Assembly: GCA_041391745.1 (NCBI GenBank)
Contig: JAWKNK010000002.1
Span: 62,001-126,000 of the forward strand
DNA: 64,000 nt
Reading direction: 5' to 3'
Origin: JAIXWP01 sp041391745
Lineage (GTDB): Bacteria; Bacteroidota; Bacteroidia; Flavobacteriales_D; Sanyastnellaceae
In this document: positions 17,785 through 25,709 of the stretch, one piece after another
Position numbering within the stretch: the first letter of the stretch is position 1
How the letters are laid out: each line of letters starts with the position of its first letter
Notes under the pieces: model-generated
What the model was told of the DNA's origin: nothing
The model's database searches: none
The model's input: only the letters and a program-made list of their open reading frames with translations
Program-made: the position numbers and the translations under genes

Positions 17785-18604
17785 TCTCTTCTGCTTGGAT
17801 TAATGCTTCCTTTTCCTCCTTAAACAAATCTTTCACCACTTGAACATAGTCTAACTTTCTATAATCGGTTGCCAATCGAATTACGATACGGTGAAAATTT
17901 TCTTCAGGTCTATCATCCATTGAATCTACGATACCGACAAATAATTCTCCAGGATAATATCCAGAACCAGAAGTCACTACAGTATCACCAACACTAACTT
18001 TTACGTGTTTGGGTAAATCTTTAATAATGGCTTTGTCGGGATCACCACCTTGCCATGCAAGCAAGCCAAAGTCGCGGCTATCTTTCATTCGGACACTTGC
18101 CACAAAATTATTGTTGAGAATCGGCATCACTACGGAGAAGTGATTGCTTACACTTGTAACAACTCCTACAATGGACCCGTTTGCTATCACTCCCATCTCT
18201 CGTTCCACACCGCTAGAGCTTCCTTTATCAATCATCACATAATTGCTCTCTCTATTTATGGTCACGTTTTCGACGTGAGCATTTTTATACATATAGCGTT
18301 GAGGATTCACGCTGTCTGGTAGAAAGCGTGTGACTGTATCGATAGTCAGTACGTTTTCGGGAAGTTGACTTCGTAAAATGGCATTTTCCAATGATAAGCG
18401 ATCATTGATTTCATCGAGGATCCAATATTCCTTCAGTTGAGTTCTGAAAGAATAAATGCTTCCTGTCCAGTCCTTGGAGTGCTGAACGAATTCCGCCTTA
18501 TGGTAGTTGTTGCTATTGAACAGTACGTATAACGCAAAGATTTGCAGCACCAGGAACAACAGGAAAACATAAAATCGTTGTATGAGTCCAATCAGATTCC
18601 TCAT
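17765..18604 (-). CDS. mreC: Rod shape-determining protein MreC
   Basis: The 279-residue protein has one N-terminal membrane helix (about residues 11-30), a coiled-coil segment (LKEYWILDEINDRLSLENAI) and periplasmic beta domains with YVMIDKGSSSGVEREMGVI and SGSGYYPGELFVGIV, both MreC hallmarks. It activates PBP2-RodA and links it to MreB. It starts 37 bp after mreB and overlaps mreD by 20 bp. Confidence 0.94.
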   Translation of the reverse strand: MRNLIGLIQRFYVFLLFLVLQIFALYVLFNSNNYHKAEFVQHSKDWTGSIYSFRTQLKEYWILDEINDRLSLENAILRSQLPENVLTIDTVTRFLPDSVNPQRYMYKNAHVENVTINRESNYVMIDKGSSSGVEREMGVIANGSIVGVVTSVSNHFSVVMPILNNNFVASVRMKDSRDFGLLAWQGGDPDKAIIKDLPKHVKVSVGDTVVTSGSGYYPGELFVGIVDSMDDRPEENFHRIVIRLATDYRKLDYVQVVKDLFKEEKEALIQAEENGADNN

Positions 18605-18641
18605 GAAAAGTGCTAAAAAGCGGGCTTTTTAATGATTTGTA

Positions 18642-19670
18642 TTAAGATGAGCGCATCAAGAATTGGAACTTGCTCACATTTTTCAATGCGATACCTGTTC
18701 CTCTTGCCACAGCGCGAAGCGGATCTTCAGCTACGTGAACTGGAAGTTTCGTTTTCATTGAAATACGCTTATCCAAACCGCGGAGCAATGCACCACCACC
18801 TGCAAGGTAGATACCTGTTTTGTAGATATCAGCACTCAATTCAGGAGGAGTATTTTCCAAGCAACTCATGATAGCCTCTTCAATTTTTGAAATAGACTTA
18901 TCAAGAGCGTGAGCGATTTCAGAATATGAAACCGTGATTTCTTTTGGAATACCCGTCATCAAGTCGCGACCGCGAACGCTATAATCCATTGGAGGATTGT
19001 CGAGTTCAGGAAGAGCTGCGCCCACTTCGATTTTGATTTGTTCTGCAGTGCGCTCACCAATCAAAATGTTGTGTTGACGACGCATATATTCTTCGATGTC
19101 CTGTGTAAGTTCGTCACCTGCCACACGGATATTTTTGTCTGTAACGATACCTCCAAGGGCGATAACTGCGATTTCAGATGTACCGCCTCCGATGTCGATG
19201 ACCATGTTTCCCATTGGTTCTTCCACATCGATTCCGATACCGATAGCAGCGGCCATTGGTTCATGAATCAAAAAGACTTCTTTTGCTCCAGCGTGTTCGG
19301 CTGAATCTTGAACGGCTCTTTTTTCCACTTCTGTGATTCCTGAAGGAATGCAGATTACCATTCTCAAAGAAGGTTGAAACACGCTTTTACCGCGGTTGAT
19401 CATTTTGATCATTCCTTTGATCATGTCTTCAGCAGCGTGGAAATCGGCGATAACGCCGTCTTTAAGCGGACGAATGGTCTTTATATTCTCGTGAGTCTTG
19501 CCGTGCATCTGTTGTGCAGCGCGGCCCACAGCAACAGTTTTTCCTGTTGCTCTATCTCTTGCTATGATGGAGGGTTCATCCACAACGACCTTATCGTTTT
19601 GAATGATAATCGTATTTGCAGTACCCAGGTCTATGGCAATTTCCTGTGTAAGGAAGCTGAAAATGCCCAT
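18642..19670 (-). CDS. mreB: Actin-like rod shape-determining protein MreB
   Basis: The 342-residue protein has actin-fold ATP-binding motifs: IAIDLGTANTII... (phosphate 1), GNMVIDIGGGTSEIAVIALG (phosphate 2) and YLAGGGALLRGLDKRI (adenosine). It forms the cytoplasmic filaments that guide sidewall synthesis. It is first in the minus-strand run mreB-mreC-mreD-PBP2-rodA. A -7 box lies about 90 bp upstream. Length and motifs are complete. Confidence 0.96.
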   Translation of the reverse strand: MGIFSFLTQEIAIDLGTANTIIIQNDKVVVDEPSIIARDRATGKTVAVGRAAQQMHGKTHENIKTIRPLKDGVIADFHAAEDMIKGMIKMINRGKSVFQPSLRMVICIPSGITEVEKRAVQDSAEHAGAKEVFLIHEPMAAAIGIGIDVEEPMGNMVIDIGGGTSEIAVIALGGIVTDKNIRVAGDELTQDIEEYMRRQHNILIGERTAEQIKIEVGAALPELDNPPMDYSVRGRDLMTGIPKEITVSYSEIAHALDKSISKIEEAIMSCLENTPPELSADIYKTGIYLAGGGALLRGLDKRISMKTKLPVHVAEDPLRAVARGTGIALKNVSKFQFLMRSS

Positions 19671-19758
19671 GCGCGTTGGTTTCTTGAGGTTATCTAATGC
19701 GTGCCCTTGTTCAAAACCCTTGATCTACAAGGAGTTTTTATTTTCATCAAGTTGGTCA

Positions 19759-19766
19759 CAAATATA
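19759..19766 (-). promoter_or_regulatory. -7 box TATATTTG for the mreB operon
   Basis: Reading the minus strand, TATATTTG fits TAnnTTTG and would give a leader of about 80 nt before mreB. The 271-bp region 19671-19941 holds this divergent promoter and that of the superoxide dismutase gene; I see no gene in it. Confidence 0.55.
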
Positions 19767-19914
19767 TTTGTAATGTCAGGATAATTGACAGTCGCGCCTT
19801 TCAACAATTTAGACGAGTTATCAACTATTTTATCCAATCAAAACATCTGATTTTCTAACCATTTCATCATGATGATGTAATGAATTAGATTGAACAAGGT
19901 TTTAGATTGTCTGT

Positions 19915-19922
19915 TATCTTTG
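19915..19922 (+). promoter_or_regulatory. -7 box TATCTTTG for superoxide dismutase
   Basis: It matches TAnnTTTG, 19 bp before the ATG at 19942. A TTG at 19890-19892 is a possible -33 element with a spacer of 22 bp. Confidence 0.6.
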
Positions 19923-19941
19923 TGAAATAAAATATAGAATT

Positions 19942-20547
19942 ATGGCATTTTCATTATCACCCCTTCCTTACGCATTCGAGGCTTTGGAGCCACATATCGA
20001 CGCGCGTACTATGGAAATTCATCATGACAAGCACCACGCTGCATATACGAACAATCTGAACGCAGCAATTGCTGGTACAGACCTAGAGAACCTTACCATT
20101 GAGGAAATTTTGGTAAAAGGATTCGACACTCCAGCTATTCGCAACAATGGAGGCGGATTTTACAATCATAACCTTTTTTGGGAAATCATGTCTCCAAAAG
20201 GAGGCGGAACTCCAGAAGGAGAGCTAGCTGATGCAATTAACGCGGCTTTCGGTTCTTTTGAAAAATTTAAAGAAGAATTTGCAAAAGCTGCTGCAACACG
20301 ATTCGGTTCGGGTTGGGCGTGGCTTTGCGTGCACAAAGGCGGTAAAGTAGAAGTATGTTCTAGCGCCAACCAAGACAATCCACTTATGCCAGGTATTGGT
20401 TGTGGTGGTACACCAATTCTTGGTCTTGACGTATGGGAACACGCATACTATTTGAACTACCAAAACCGTCGTCCTGATTACATTTCAGCATTCTTTAATG
20501 TGATCAATTGGACTGAGGTTTCTCGTAGATTCGAGGCCGGAAAATAA
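19942..20547 (+). CDS. Fe/Mn superoxide dismutase
   Basis: The 201-residue enzyme dismutates superoxide to oxygen and peroxide. Metal ligands are visible: His27 in MEIHHDKHH, a second His in GGGFYNHNLFW, and Asp and His in LDVWEHAYYLNYQNRRPDYI. Iron versus manganese use cannot be decided safely from the sequence. No signal peptide is present, so it is cytosolic. It is a single-gene unit with its own -7 box and a hairpin after the stop. Confidence 0.96.
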   Translation: MAFSLSPLPYAFEALEPHIDARTMEIHHDKHHAAYTNNLNAAIAGTDLENLTIEEILVKGFDTPAIRNNGGGFYNHNLFWEIMSPKGGGTPEGELADAINAAFGSFEKFKEEFAKAAATRFGSGWAWLCVHKGGKVEVCSSANQDNPLMPGIGCGGTPILGLDVWEHAYYLNYQNRRPDYISAFFNVINWTEVSRRFEAGK

Positions 20548-20564
20548 TTGTCTGATAATACTTT

Positions 20565-20601
20565 GAATCCGGAGTATGCAATTTAATTTGCCTCCGGATT
20601 C
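20565..20601 (+). terminator. Terminator after superoxide dismutase
   Basis: GAATCCGGAG (20565-20574) pairs perfectly with CTCCGGATTC (20592-20601), with inner pairing of TGCAA and TTGC. A T-rich tract follows. The right arm ends only 20 bp before the ispG start, so ispG must be transcribed from within or just around this hairpin, or by readthrough. Confidence 0.7.
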
Positions 20602-20621
20602 TTTATATAAAACCTTTTCAT

Positions 20622-22532
20622 TTGTACTGCAACGATCTCTTTAGCTATATCCGATTTCAAACTCGCGAGGTAAAAATCGGGAACCTTCATCTTGGCGGAC
20701 AAAACCCAATTCGCGTGCAGAGTATGACCACTACTGACACGATGAATACGGAGGCGACCATTGCCCAAAGTATCCGAATGATAGATGCGGGATGCGAGTT
20801 GGTGCGCATTACTGCACCAAGCAAAAAAGAAGCTGAAAATTTGCTGAACATAAAAAATGGTCTTCGCGAAAAAGGTTATGAAACGCCTCTTGTAGCAGAT
20901 ATCCATTTTACTCCTAATGCTGCTGAAATAGCAGCGGGCATTGTAGAAAAGGTGCGGGTGAACCCTGGCAACTACGCGGATAAGAAAAAATTCGAGGAAA
21001 TTGAATACACCGACGAAAGCTACAACGCAGAACTCGAGCGTATTCGCGAGCGATTTACTCCACTTGTAGAACTTTGCAAGAAAAATGGAACAGCCATGCG
21101 CATCGGAACCAACCATGGTTCGTTGAGCGATCGTATTTTAAGTCGATATGGCGACACTCCACAAGGCATGGTAGAAAGTGCAATGGAGTTTATACGCATT
21201 TGTCGCGACCTTGATTACCACGACTTAGTGATTTCGATGAAAGCATCCAATCCTCAGGTGATGGTTCAGGCTTATCGTCTTCTTGTAAAACAAATGAAAG
21301 ATGACGGAATGAACTACCCGCTTCATCTTGGAGTTACGGAGGCAGGTGATGGTGAAGACGGAAGAATTAAATCTGCGGTTGGAATTGGAACTTTGCTCGA
21401 AGATGGCATTGGCGATACCATTCGTGTATCACTAACAGAAGAACCAGAAGCGGAAATTCCGGTGGCCCAGCTGCTTGTGGAAAGATATAAGCATCGTGGT
21501 GAGCAGGCTACGCCAATAACACCAATAAGTTATTCATACAATCCTTATGAATACACAAGAAGAGATGCCCTGGAAGTAGGCAATATTGGACACAAACAAG
21601 TTCCGCGCGTTATCATGGATTTCAGTGATAAGGCGGAAATTACTGCGGCTTCATTATTTGCTGTTGGATATCAATATTCAGTGCCGCTAGATAAGTGGAA
21701 TATCACTGATATGGCGTGTGACTATTTATTCTGTGGTGACACAATTGTAGATTTTGAAACTCCCGGAACATTAGGATTAATCTATTCTTATGATACTTGG
21801 AAAGAAAATAAGAAAGAAAGAACATATCCTTATTTTACAATAGAAAACTACCTACCGAATGAACGTTCATTCGGTTTACATTTTTTAGAATTAGATGCTG
21901 GAAAGGCCTTGAATTCAGACCTTTCTAAGATAACACACAGAGATGATGTTGTGTTTGTTGTAAAAACCTCCAATGCTCATGCAGTAGCTGAAATACGTGC
22001 ATTTTTTCTAAAATTAAAAAATCAAGACATCAACCAACCCGTGATTATTAAGCGGACTTACAGTGGACTTTCGAGTGATGCGTTTATGCTCTATTCATCT
22101 ACTGACGTAGGCTCGCTTTTATTGGATGGGTTTGGAGATGGTGTGTGGCTAAAGGCAAACGAACTTCCAATGCAATCAGTAAATAGCACTGCATTTGGCA
22201 TTTTACAAGCCAGCCGAACGAGAATATCTAAAACGGAATACATCAGCTGTCCGAGCTGTGGAAGAACATTATTTGATCTTCAGGAAACGACTCAAAAAAT
22301 CCGAGTTCGAACTTCACACTTAAAAGGAGTGAAAATCGGAATCATGGGGTGTATTGTAAATGGACCAGGTGAAATGGCTGATGCCGACTACGGCTATGTA
22401 GGAACAGGTCCCGGTAAAATTACTTTGTACAAAGAGAAAACAGTAGTAAAGAAAAATGTACCTGAAAACAATGCCGTTGATGAGTTGATTCAACTCATCA
22501 AGGAACATGGTGATTGGGTAGAGCCTGCTTAG
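20622..22532 (+). CDS. ispG: 4-hydroxy-3-methylbut-2-en-1-yl diphosphate synthase, long form
   Basis: The 636-residue protein makes HMBPP from MEcPP in the MEP isoprenoid pathway using a [4Fe-4S] cluster. The N-terminal TIM barrel begins with REVKIGNLHLGGQNPIRVQS and MTTTDTMNTEAT. The C-terminal cluster domain has CPSCGRTLFDLQ and GIMGCIVNGPGEMADADYGY. A middle insertion of about 250 residues marks the three-domain type found in Bacteroidota, Chlamydiae and plants. The start is TTG at 20622; no ATG precedes the conserved YCNDLFSYIRF segment. It converges on the next gene with 1 bp between stop codons. Confidence 0.94.
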   Translation: MYCNDLFSYIRFQTREVKIGNLHLGGQNPIRVQSMTTTDTMNTEATIAQSIRMIDAGCELVRITAPSKKEAENLLNIKNGLREKGYETPLVADIHFTPNAAEIAAGIVEKVRVNPGNYADKKKFEEIEYTDESYNAELERIRERFTPLVELCKKNGTAMRIGTNHGSLSDRILSRYGDTPQGMVESAMEFIRICRDLDYHDLVISMKASNPQVMVQAYRLLVKQMKDDGMNYPLHLGVTEAGDGEDGRIKSAVGIGTLLEDGIGDTIRVSLTEEPEAEIPVAQLLVERYKHRGEQATPITPISYSYNPYEYTRRDALEVGNIGHKQVPRVIMDFSDKAEITAASLFAVGYQYSVPLDKWNITDMACDYLFCGDTIVDFETPGTLGLIYSYDTWKENKKERTYPYFTIENYLPNERSFGLHFLELDAGKALNSDLSKITHRDDVVFVVKTSNAHAVAEIRAFFLKLKNQDINQPVIIKRTYSGLSSDAFMLYSSTDVGSLLLDGFGDGVWLKANELPMQSVNSTAFGILQASRTRISKTEYISCPSCGRTLFDLQETTQKIRVRTSHLKGVKIGIMGCIVNGPGEMADADYGYVGTGPGKITLYKEKTVVKKNVPENNAVDELIQLIKEHGDWVEPA

Positions 22533-22533
22533 A

Positions 22534-24582
22534 CTAGTCTTCGTCGTAAGGTTTAAAGCCAACAACAAGAATGTCATCCACCTGCTCGTTTCTTCCTTTC
22601 CATTGATCGAAAGTAGACTCGATTAGCTCACCTTGCTTCTTCAAATTGAATACTTGCATATTCTGAATAAGCTGTGTGAATTGAGACTTCATGAACTTCT
22701 TATTGTATCGCCCTCCAAACTGAGAGTAGTACCCATCTGATGTCATGTAGAAGTGATCATCTGTTTTCAATGGAATTTGCGTGCTCTCCACTTTAGCCAT
22801 GTTGGTTTTCAAAATGACACCAATACTCTTTCCTTTCGCTTTGTACTCTGTTACTTCGCCATCTTTAGACGCGACGTAGAGAGATCTTTCAGCACCCGCA
22901 AACTTGGCCACTTTCGTTTCATAGTCAATTACAACCACTCCAAGATCAACACCGTCGGCAAGCTGGTCCTTTTGACTGCTTCCTTGAATAATTTGTTGGA
23001 AGCCTCTTTCCAGCAATTCGATAATTGCAGAAGGATCCATCATTGCCCATTCAGAAATAATCTTATTGAGCAAGTCATTACAGACCATAGAAAGCAATGC
23101 GCCAGGTACTCCATGCCCTGTACAATCGGCGAGTACCACAACTTTATATCTTGACGTTTGATAGAACCATAAAAAATCCCCGCTGACAATATCCCTAGCC
23201 TTACCAAACACAAAGGACTGATGGAAAATATTGGTAAAAGATTCTGTGGTTGGCAAAACCGCTTGCTGAATTCGGCCCGCATAGGTCAAGCTATCAATTA
23301 ACCCTCTGTGAGCTTCCTCGAGTTCAGCGCTTACCCTAGTGCGGTCTTGCACCTCTTTTTTCAATGTATCGTTCAAATAAGATAGCTGTTGTGTTCTTTC
23401 TTTCACACGTGCTTCCAATTGTTCGACTGCCATATCAAGCTTCAATTGAACGATTTTTTCTTCTGTAACGTCACGATTCATTGCTACGAAGTGCGTAACG
23501 TCACCATTATCATTGATCAGCGGGGAAATGCGTATATTGTTCCAAAACGGAGTACCATCCTTTTTATAATGAACGACTTCATCTTCAAATGGAATGGTAT
23601 GTCTCATCCTCATCATCAGTTTATCGATGACATTTAAGTGCGTATTAGCACCTTGAAACATGCTGTAGTTGTTACCCAATATTTCAGCATTTTCAAAACC
23701 TGTGATTCTAGAGAAAGATGAGTTGGAAAATATCACTGGAAATCCATCCGATTTAGCATCCAGGATGGCTACTCCCTCGATGGTACTTTCCAATGCTCTG
23801 GACTTTAAGCGAATTTCTTCGAGTTGCTTTTTCTTTTCTGTGATATCCGTTCCTACCCATAGGAAACGATATACTTCCTCTTTGCTATTTTTGAGTGGAA
23901 TAACAGAATATTCCAACCAATAAATGTCTTCGTCTTTGGTTCGATTGCAAACCTCACCCTTCCAAACTTCACCCTTCTTTACCGTTGACCAAAGCCCTTC
24001 AAAATGATCCGATGAAAAATCTACACAGGTTAAAGTGTTTTGGCTTTTACCTATCAATTCTACTCTTGTGTATCCCGTTTTGGCACAGAGCAATTCGTTC
24101 ACATAAAGTAACACGCCATTTTCATCTGTAATCGAAACGGCATTGTGCAAGTCGATCGCCATGCGAGCATTGCTTACTTCTCTCAATGCTTTTTTAAGTC
24201 GATCTTCAAATTTTACTCTTTCAGTAATTTCTCGGCTAACCAGAATTATTTCTTCCAGTTCTCCTGTTTCAGAATTGAAGATAGGCTGACCCGAAGATTC
24301 GAACCATACAAAAGCACCGCGGCTATTGAGTAAGCGATAAGAAAACACCCATTTTCCATGGTCTAAGATCCGTCTCCAATGCTTGTTCGCAACAATTGCT
24401 CGATCCTCTGGGTATATGAAATCAACTGAATTTTTACCGATAAGATCCTCTGGTTTATATCCAAGTAGAAATTTTACCGCTGGAGAGACAAAAGTGAAAC
24501 TACCATCTGGGGCCATCGTAGCAATTATATCCGTAGAGTATTCTGCTAGTAGCTGATATCTTTTAAATACAGGATCCTTCAT
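22534..24582 (-). CDS. Triple-PAS sensor with SpoIIE-type serine phosphatase output
   Basis: The 682-residue soluble protein has three PAS/PAC modules (about residues 5-130, 140-255 and 265-390), including EDLIGKNSVDFIYPEDRA, NSSFSRITGFENAEILGNNY and GTPFWNNIRISPLINDNGDV (similar to FMN-type LOV neighbours but without the NCRFLQ cysteine). A coiled coil and a PP2C/SpoIIE domain follow, with GDFLWFY, VLADCTGHGVPGALLSMVCN and DDHFYMTSDGYYSQFGG providing the metal-binding Asp residues. Such phosphatases act on anti-sigma antagonists or similar partners; none is present here. The ATG overlaps the receiver gene stop (ATGA). Confidence 0.9.
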   Translation of the reverse strand: MKDPVFKRYQLLAEYSTDIIATMAPDGSFTFVSPAVKFLLGYKPEDLIGKNSVDFIYPEDRAIVANKHWRRILDHGKWVFSYRLLNSRGAFVWFESSGQPIFNSETGELEEIILVSREITERVKFEDRLKKALREVSNARMAIDLHNAVSITDENGVLLYVNELLCAKTGYTRVELIGKSQNTLTCVDFSSDHFEGLWSTVKKGEVWKGEVCNRTKDEDIYWLEYSVIPLKNSKEEVYRFLWVGTDITEKKKQLEEIRLKSRALESTIEGVAILDAKSDGFPVIFSNSSFSRITGFENAEILGNNYSMFQGANTHLNVIDKLMMRMRHTIPFEDEVVHYKKDGTPFWNNIRISPLINDNGDVTHFVAMNRDVTEEKIVQLKLDMAVEQLEARVKERTQQLSYLNDTLKKEVQDRTRVSAELEEAHRGLIDSLTYAGRIQQAVLPTTESFTNIFHQSFVFGKARDIVSGDFLWFYQTSRYKVVVLADCTGHGVPGALLSMVCNDLLNKIISEWAMMDPSAIIELLERGFQQIIQGSSQKDQLADGVDLGVVVIDYETKVAKFAGAERSLYVASKDGEVTEYKAKGKSIGVILKTNMAKVESTQIPLKTDDHFYMTSDGYYSQFGGRYNKKFMKSQFTQLIQNMQVFNLKKQGELIESTFDQWKGRNEQVDDILVVGFKPYDED

Positions 24583-24974
24583 CGCATTAATCTTTGAATT
24601 TTTAAAAGAATATCATTCAACTGATCGAGTTCAGTTGCTTTATCTAGGAAGTAGTGTGCTCCCAATTTGAGGCAACGGTCACGATAGTCACTATTGCCAT
24701 GACTCGTGATCATTACTGTTACAATTTGAGGAAATTCAGAACGAACGGTTTGTAGCAAATCGAAGCCACTTTCTCCTTGCAGGTGGATATCGATTAGGAC
24801 TACATCCGGTTTTTTGTTTCCTATTTCTTTTAGTGCGGAAGGTATATCGAGAGAGTATCCTACAAACCCAATCAAATCACTCTCATCGAGAATATCTTGA
24901 ATCCTTCTTGCGATGATTACTGAATCATCGACAAGCAGAACGTTGAGTTTACTTGTGGCTGTCATGGTTGGCAT
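24579..24974 (-). CDS. Single-domain CheY-like response regulator
   Basis: The 131-residue receiver domain has acidic pocket residues in LLVDDS, phospho-acceptor Asp62 in VVLIDIHLQGESG, the switch Thr/Ser in MITSHGN and the conserved Lys in YFLDKATE. There is no output domain. The overlap with the PAS/SpoIIE gene suggests that the receiver regulates that phosphatase, as in known two-gene pairs. The upstream histidine kinase may phosphorylate it. The start is the first ATG (MPTMTATSK); the ATG three codons later is also possible. Confidence 0.92.
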   Translation of the reverse strand: MPTMTATSKLNVLLVDDSVIIARRIQDILDESDLIGFVGYSLDIPSALKEIGNKKPDVVLIDIHLQGESGFDLLQTVRSEFPQIVTVMITSHGNSDYRDRCLKLGAHYFLDKATELDQLNDILLKIQRLMR

Positions 24975-25082
24975 TCGTAGTGTGTGTGCGTGATTAGACG
25001 ATACAAATGAACGATGACATCTGAAAAAAATAAATCGTACAAAATGGGAAAATCATGTAGTGGTTTGCACTACAAGAGAGTT

Positions 25083-25709
25083 TTACGCCAGACCATTATC
25101 AATAGCGTACCGTGTCATTTCAGAGTTGTTTTGGAGTCGAAGCTTCTCCAAAATGCGAGATCGATATGTACTTATCGTGTTGACACTCAAAGATAATTGT
25201 TCAGCCACTTCACCTACTGTACTTCCAGATGCAATTAATTGGAGCACTTCTAGCTCTCTATCGGACAATAACTCATGTCCTTCATTGGTGTGATTGAGTT
25301 CGGCAAGTTCGGCCAAGCGCTCAGCAACGGTTGCCGTCACATATTTTCGACCGGAGAGTATTTTTTCAAGTGCATTTATCAGTTCTTCTGGAGCCGAATC
25401 TTTGTGCAGATATCCTGATGCTCCTGCTTTCAGTACTCGAATGGCGTATTGTTCTTCTGGATGCATGCTCAACACGAGAACGGGCGCTGCTATTCCTTGA
25501 GACTTAATTTGTTTTAAAATTTCTAAACCGCCTCTACCAGGCATTGAAATATCCAAGATGATAAATGCGTAGTCGTGTTTATCAATGAGCTGAAATACTT
25601 CTGTATCATTGGACGCTTCAAATCCCTGAGCGTCTTGCCAACGTTCTTTAATGATTCTAATAAGGCCTTGACGAAGCAGAAGATGATCGTCAGCTAAAAG
25701 AAATTTCAT
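25083..25709 (-). CDS. NarL/FixJ-family response regulator with LuxR-type HTH
   Basis: The 208-residue protein has an N-terminal receiver (Asp53 in IILDISMPGRGG, Lys in GYLHKDSAPEEL) and a C-terminal LuxR-type HTH (LSDRELEVLQLIASGSTVGE and LSVNTISTYRSRILEKL). It is a transcription factor activated by phosphorylation. The start overlaps the 3' end of the histidine kinase gene by 20 bp, which makes that kinase its partner. Confidence 0.95.
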   Translation of the reverse strand: MKFLLADDHLLLRQGLIRIIKERWQDAQGFEASNDTEVFQLIDKHDYAFIILDISMPGRGGLEILKQIKSQGIAAPVLVLSMHPEEQYAIRVLKAGASGYLHKDSAPEELINALEKILSGRKYVTATVAERLAELAELNHTNEGHELLSDRELEVLQLIASGSTVGEVAEQLSLSVNTISTYRSRILEKLRLQNNSEMTRYAIDNGLA

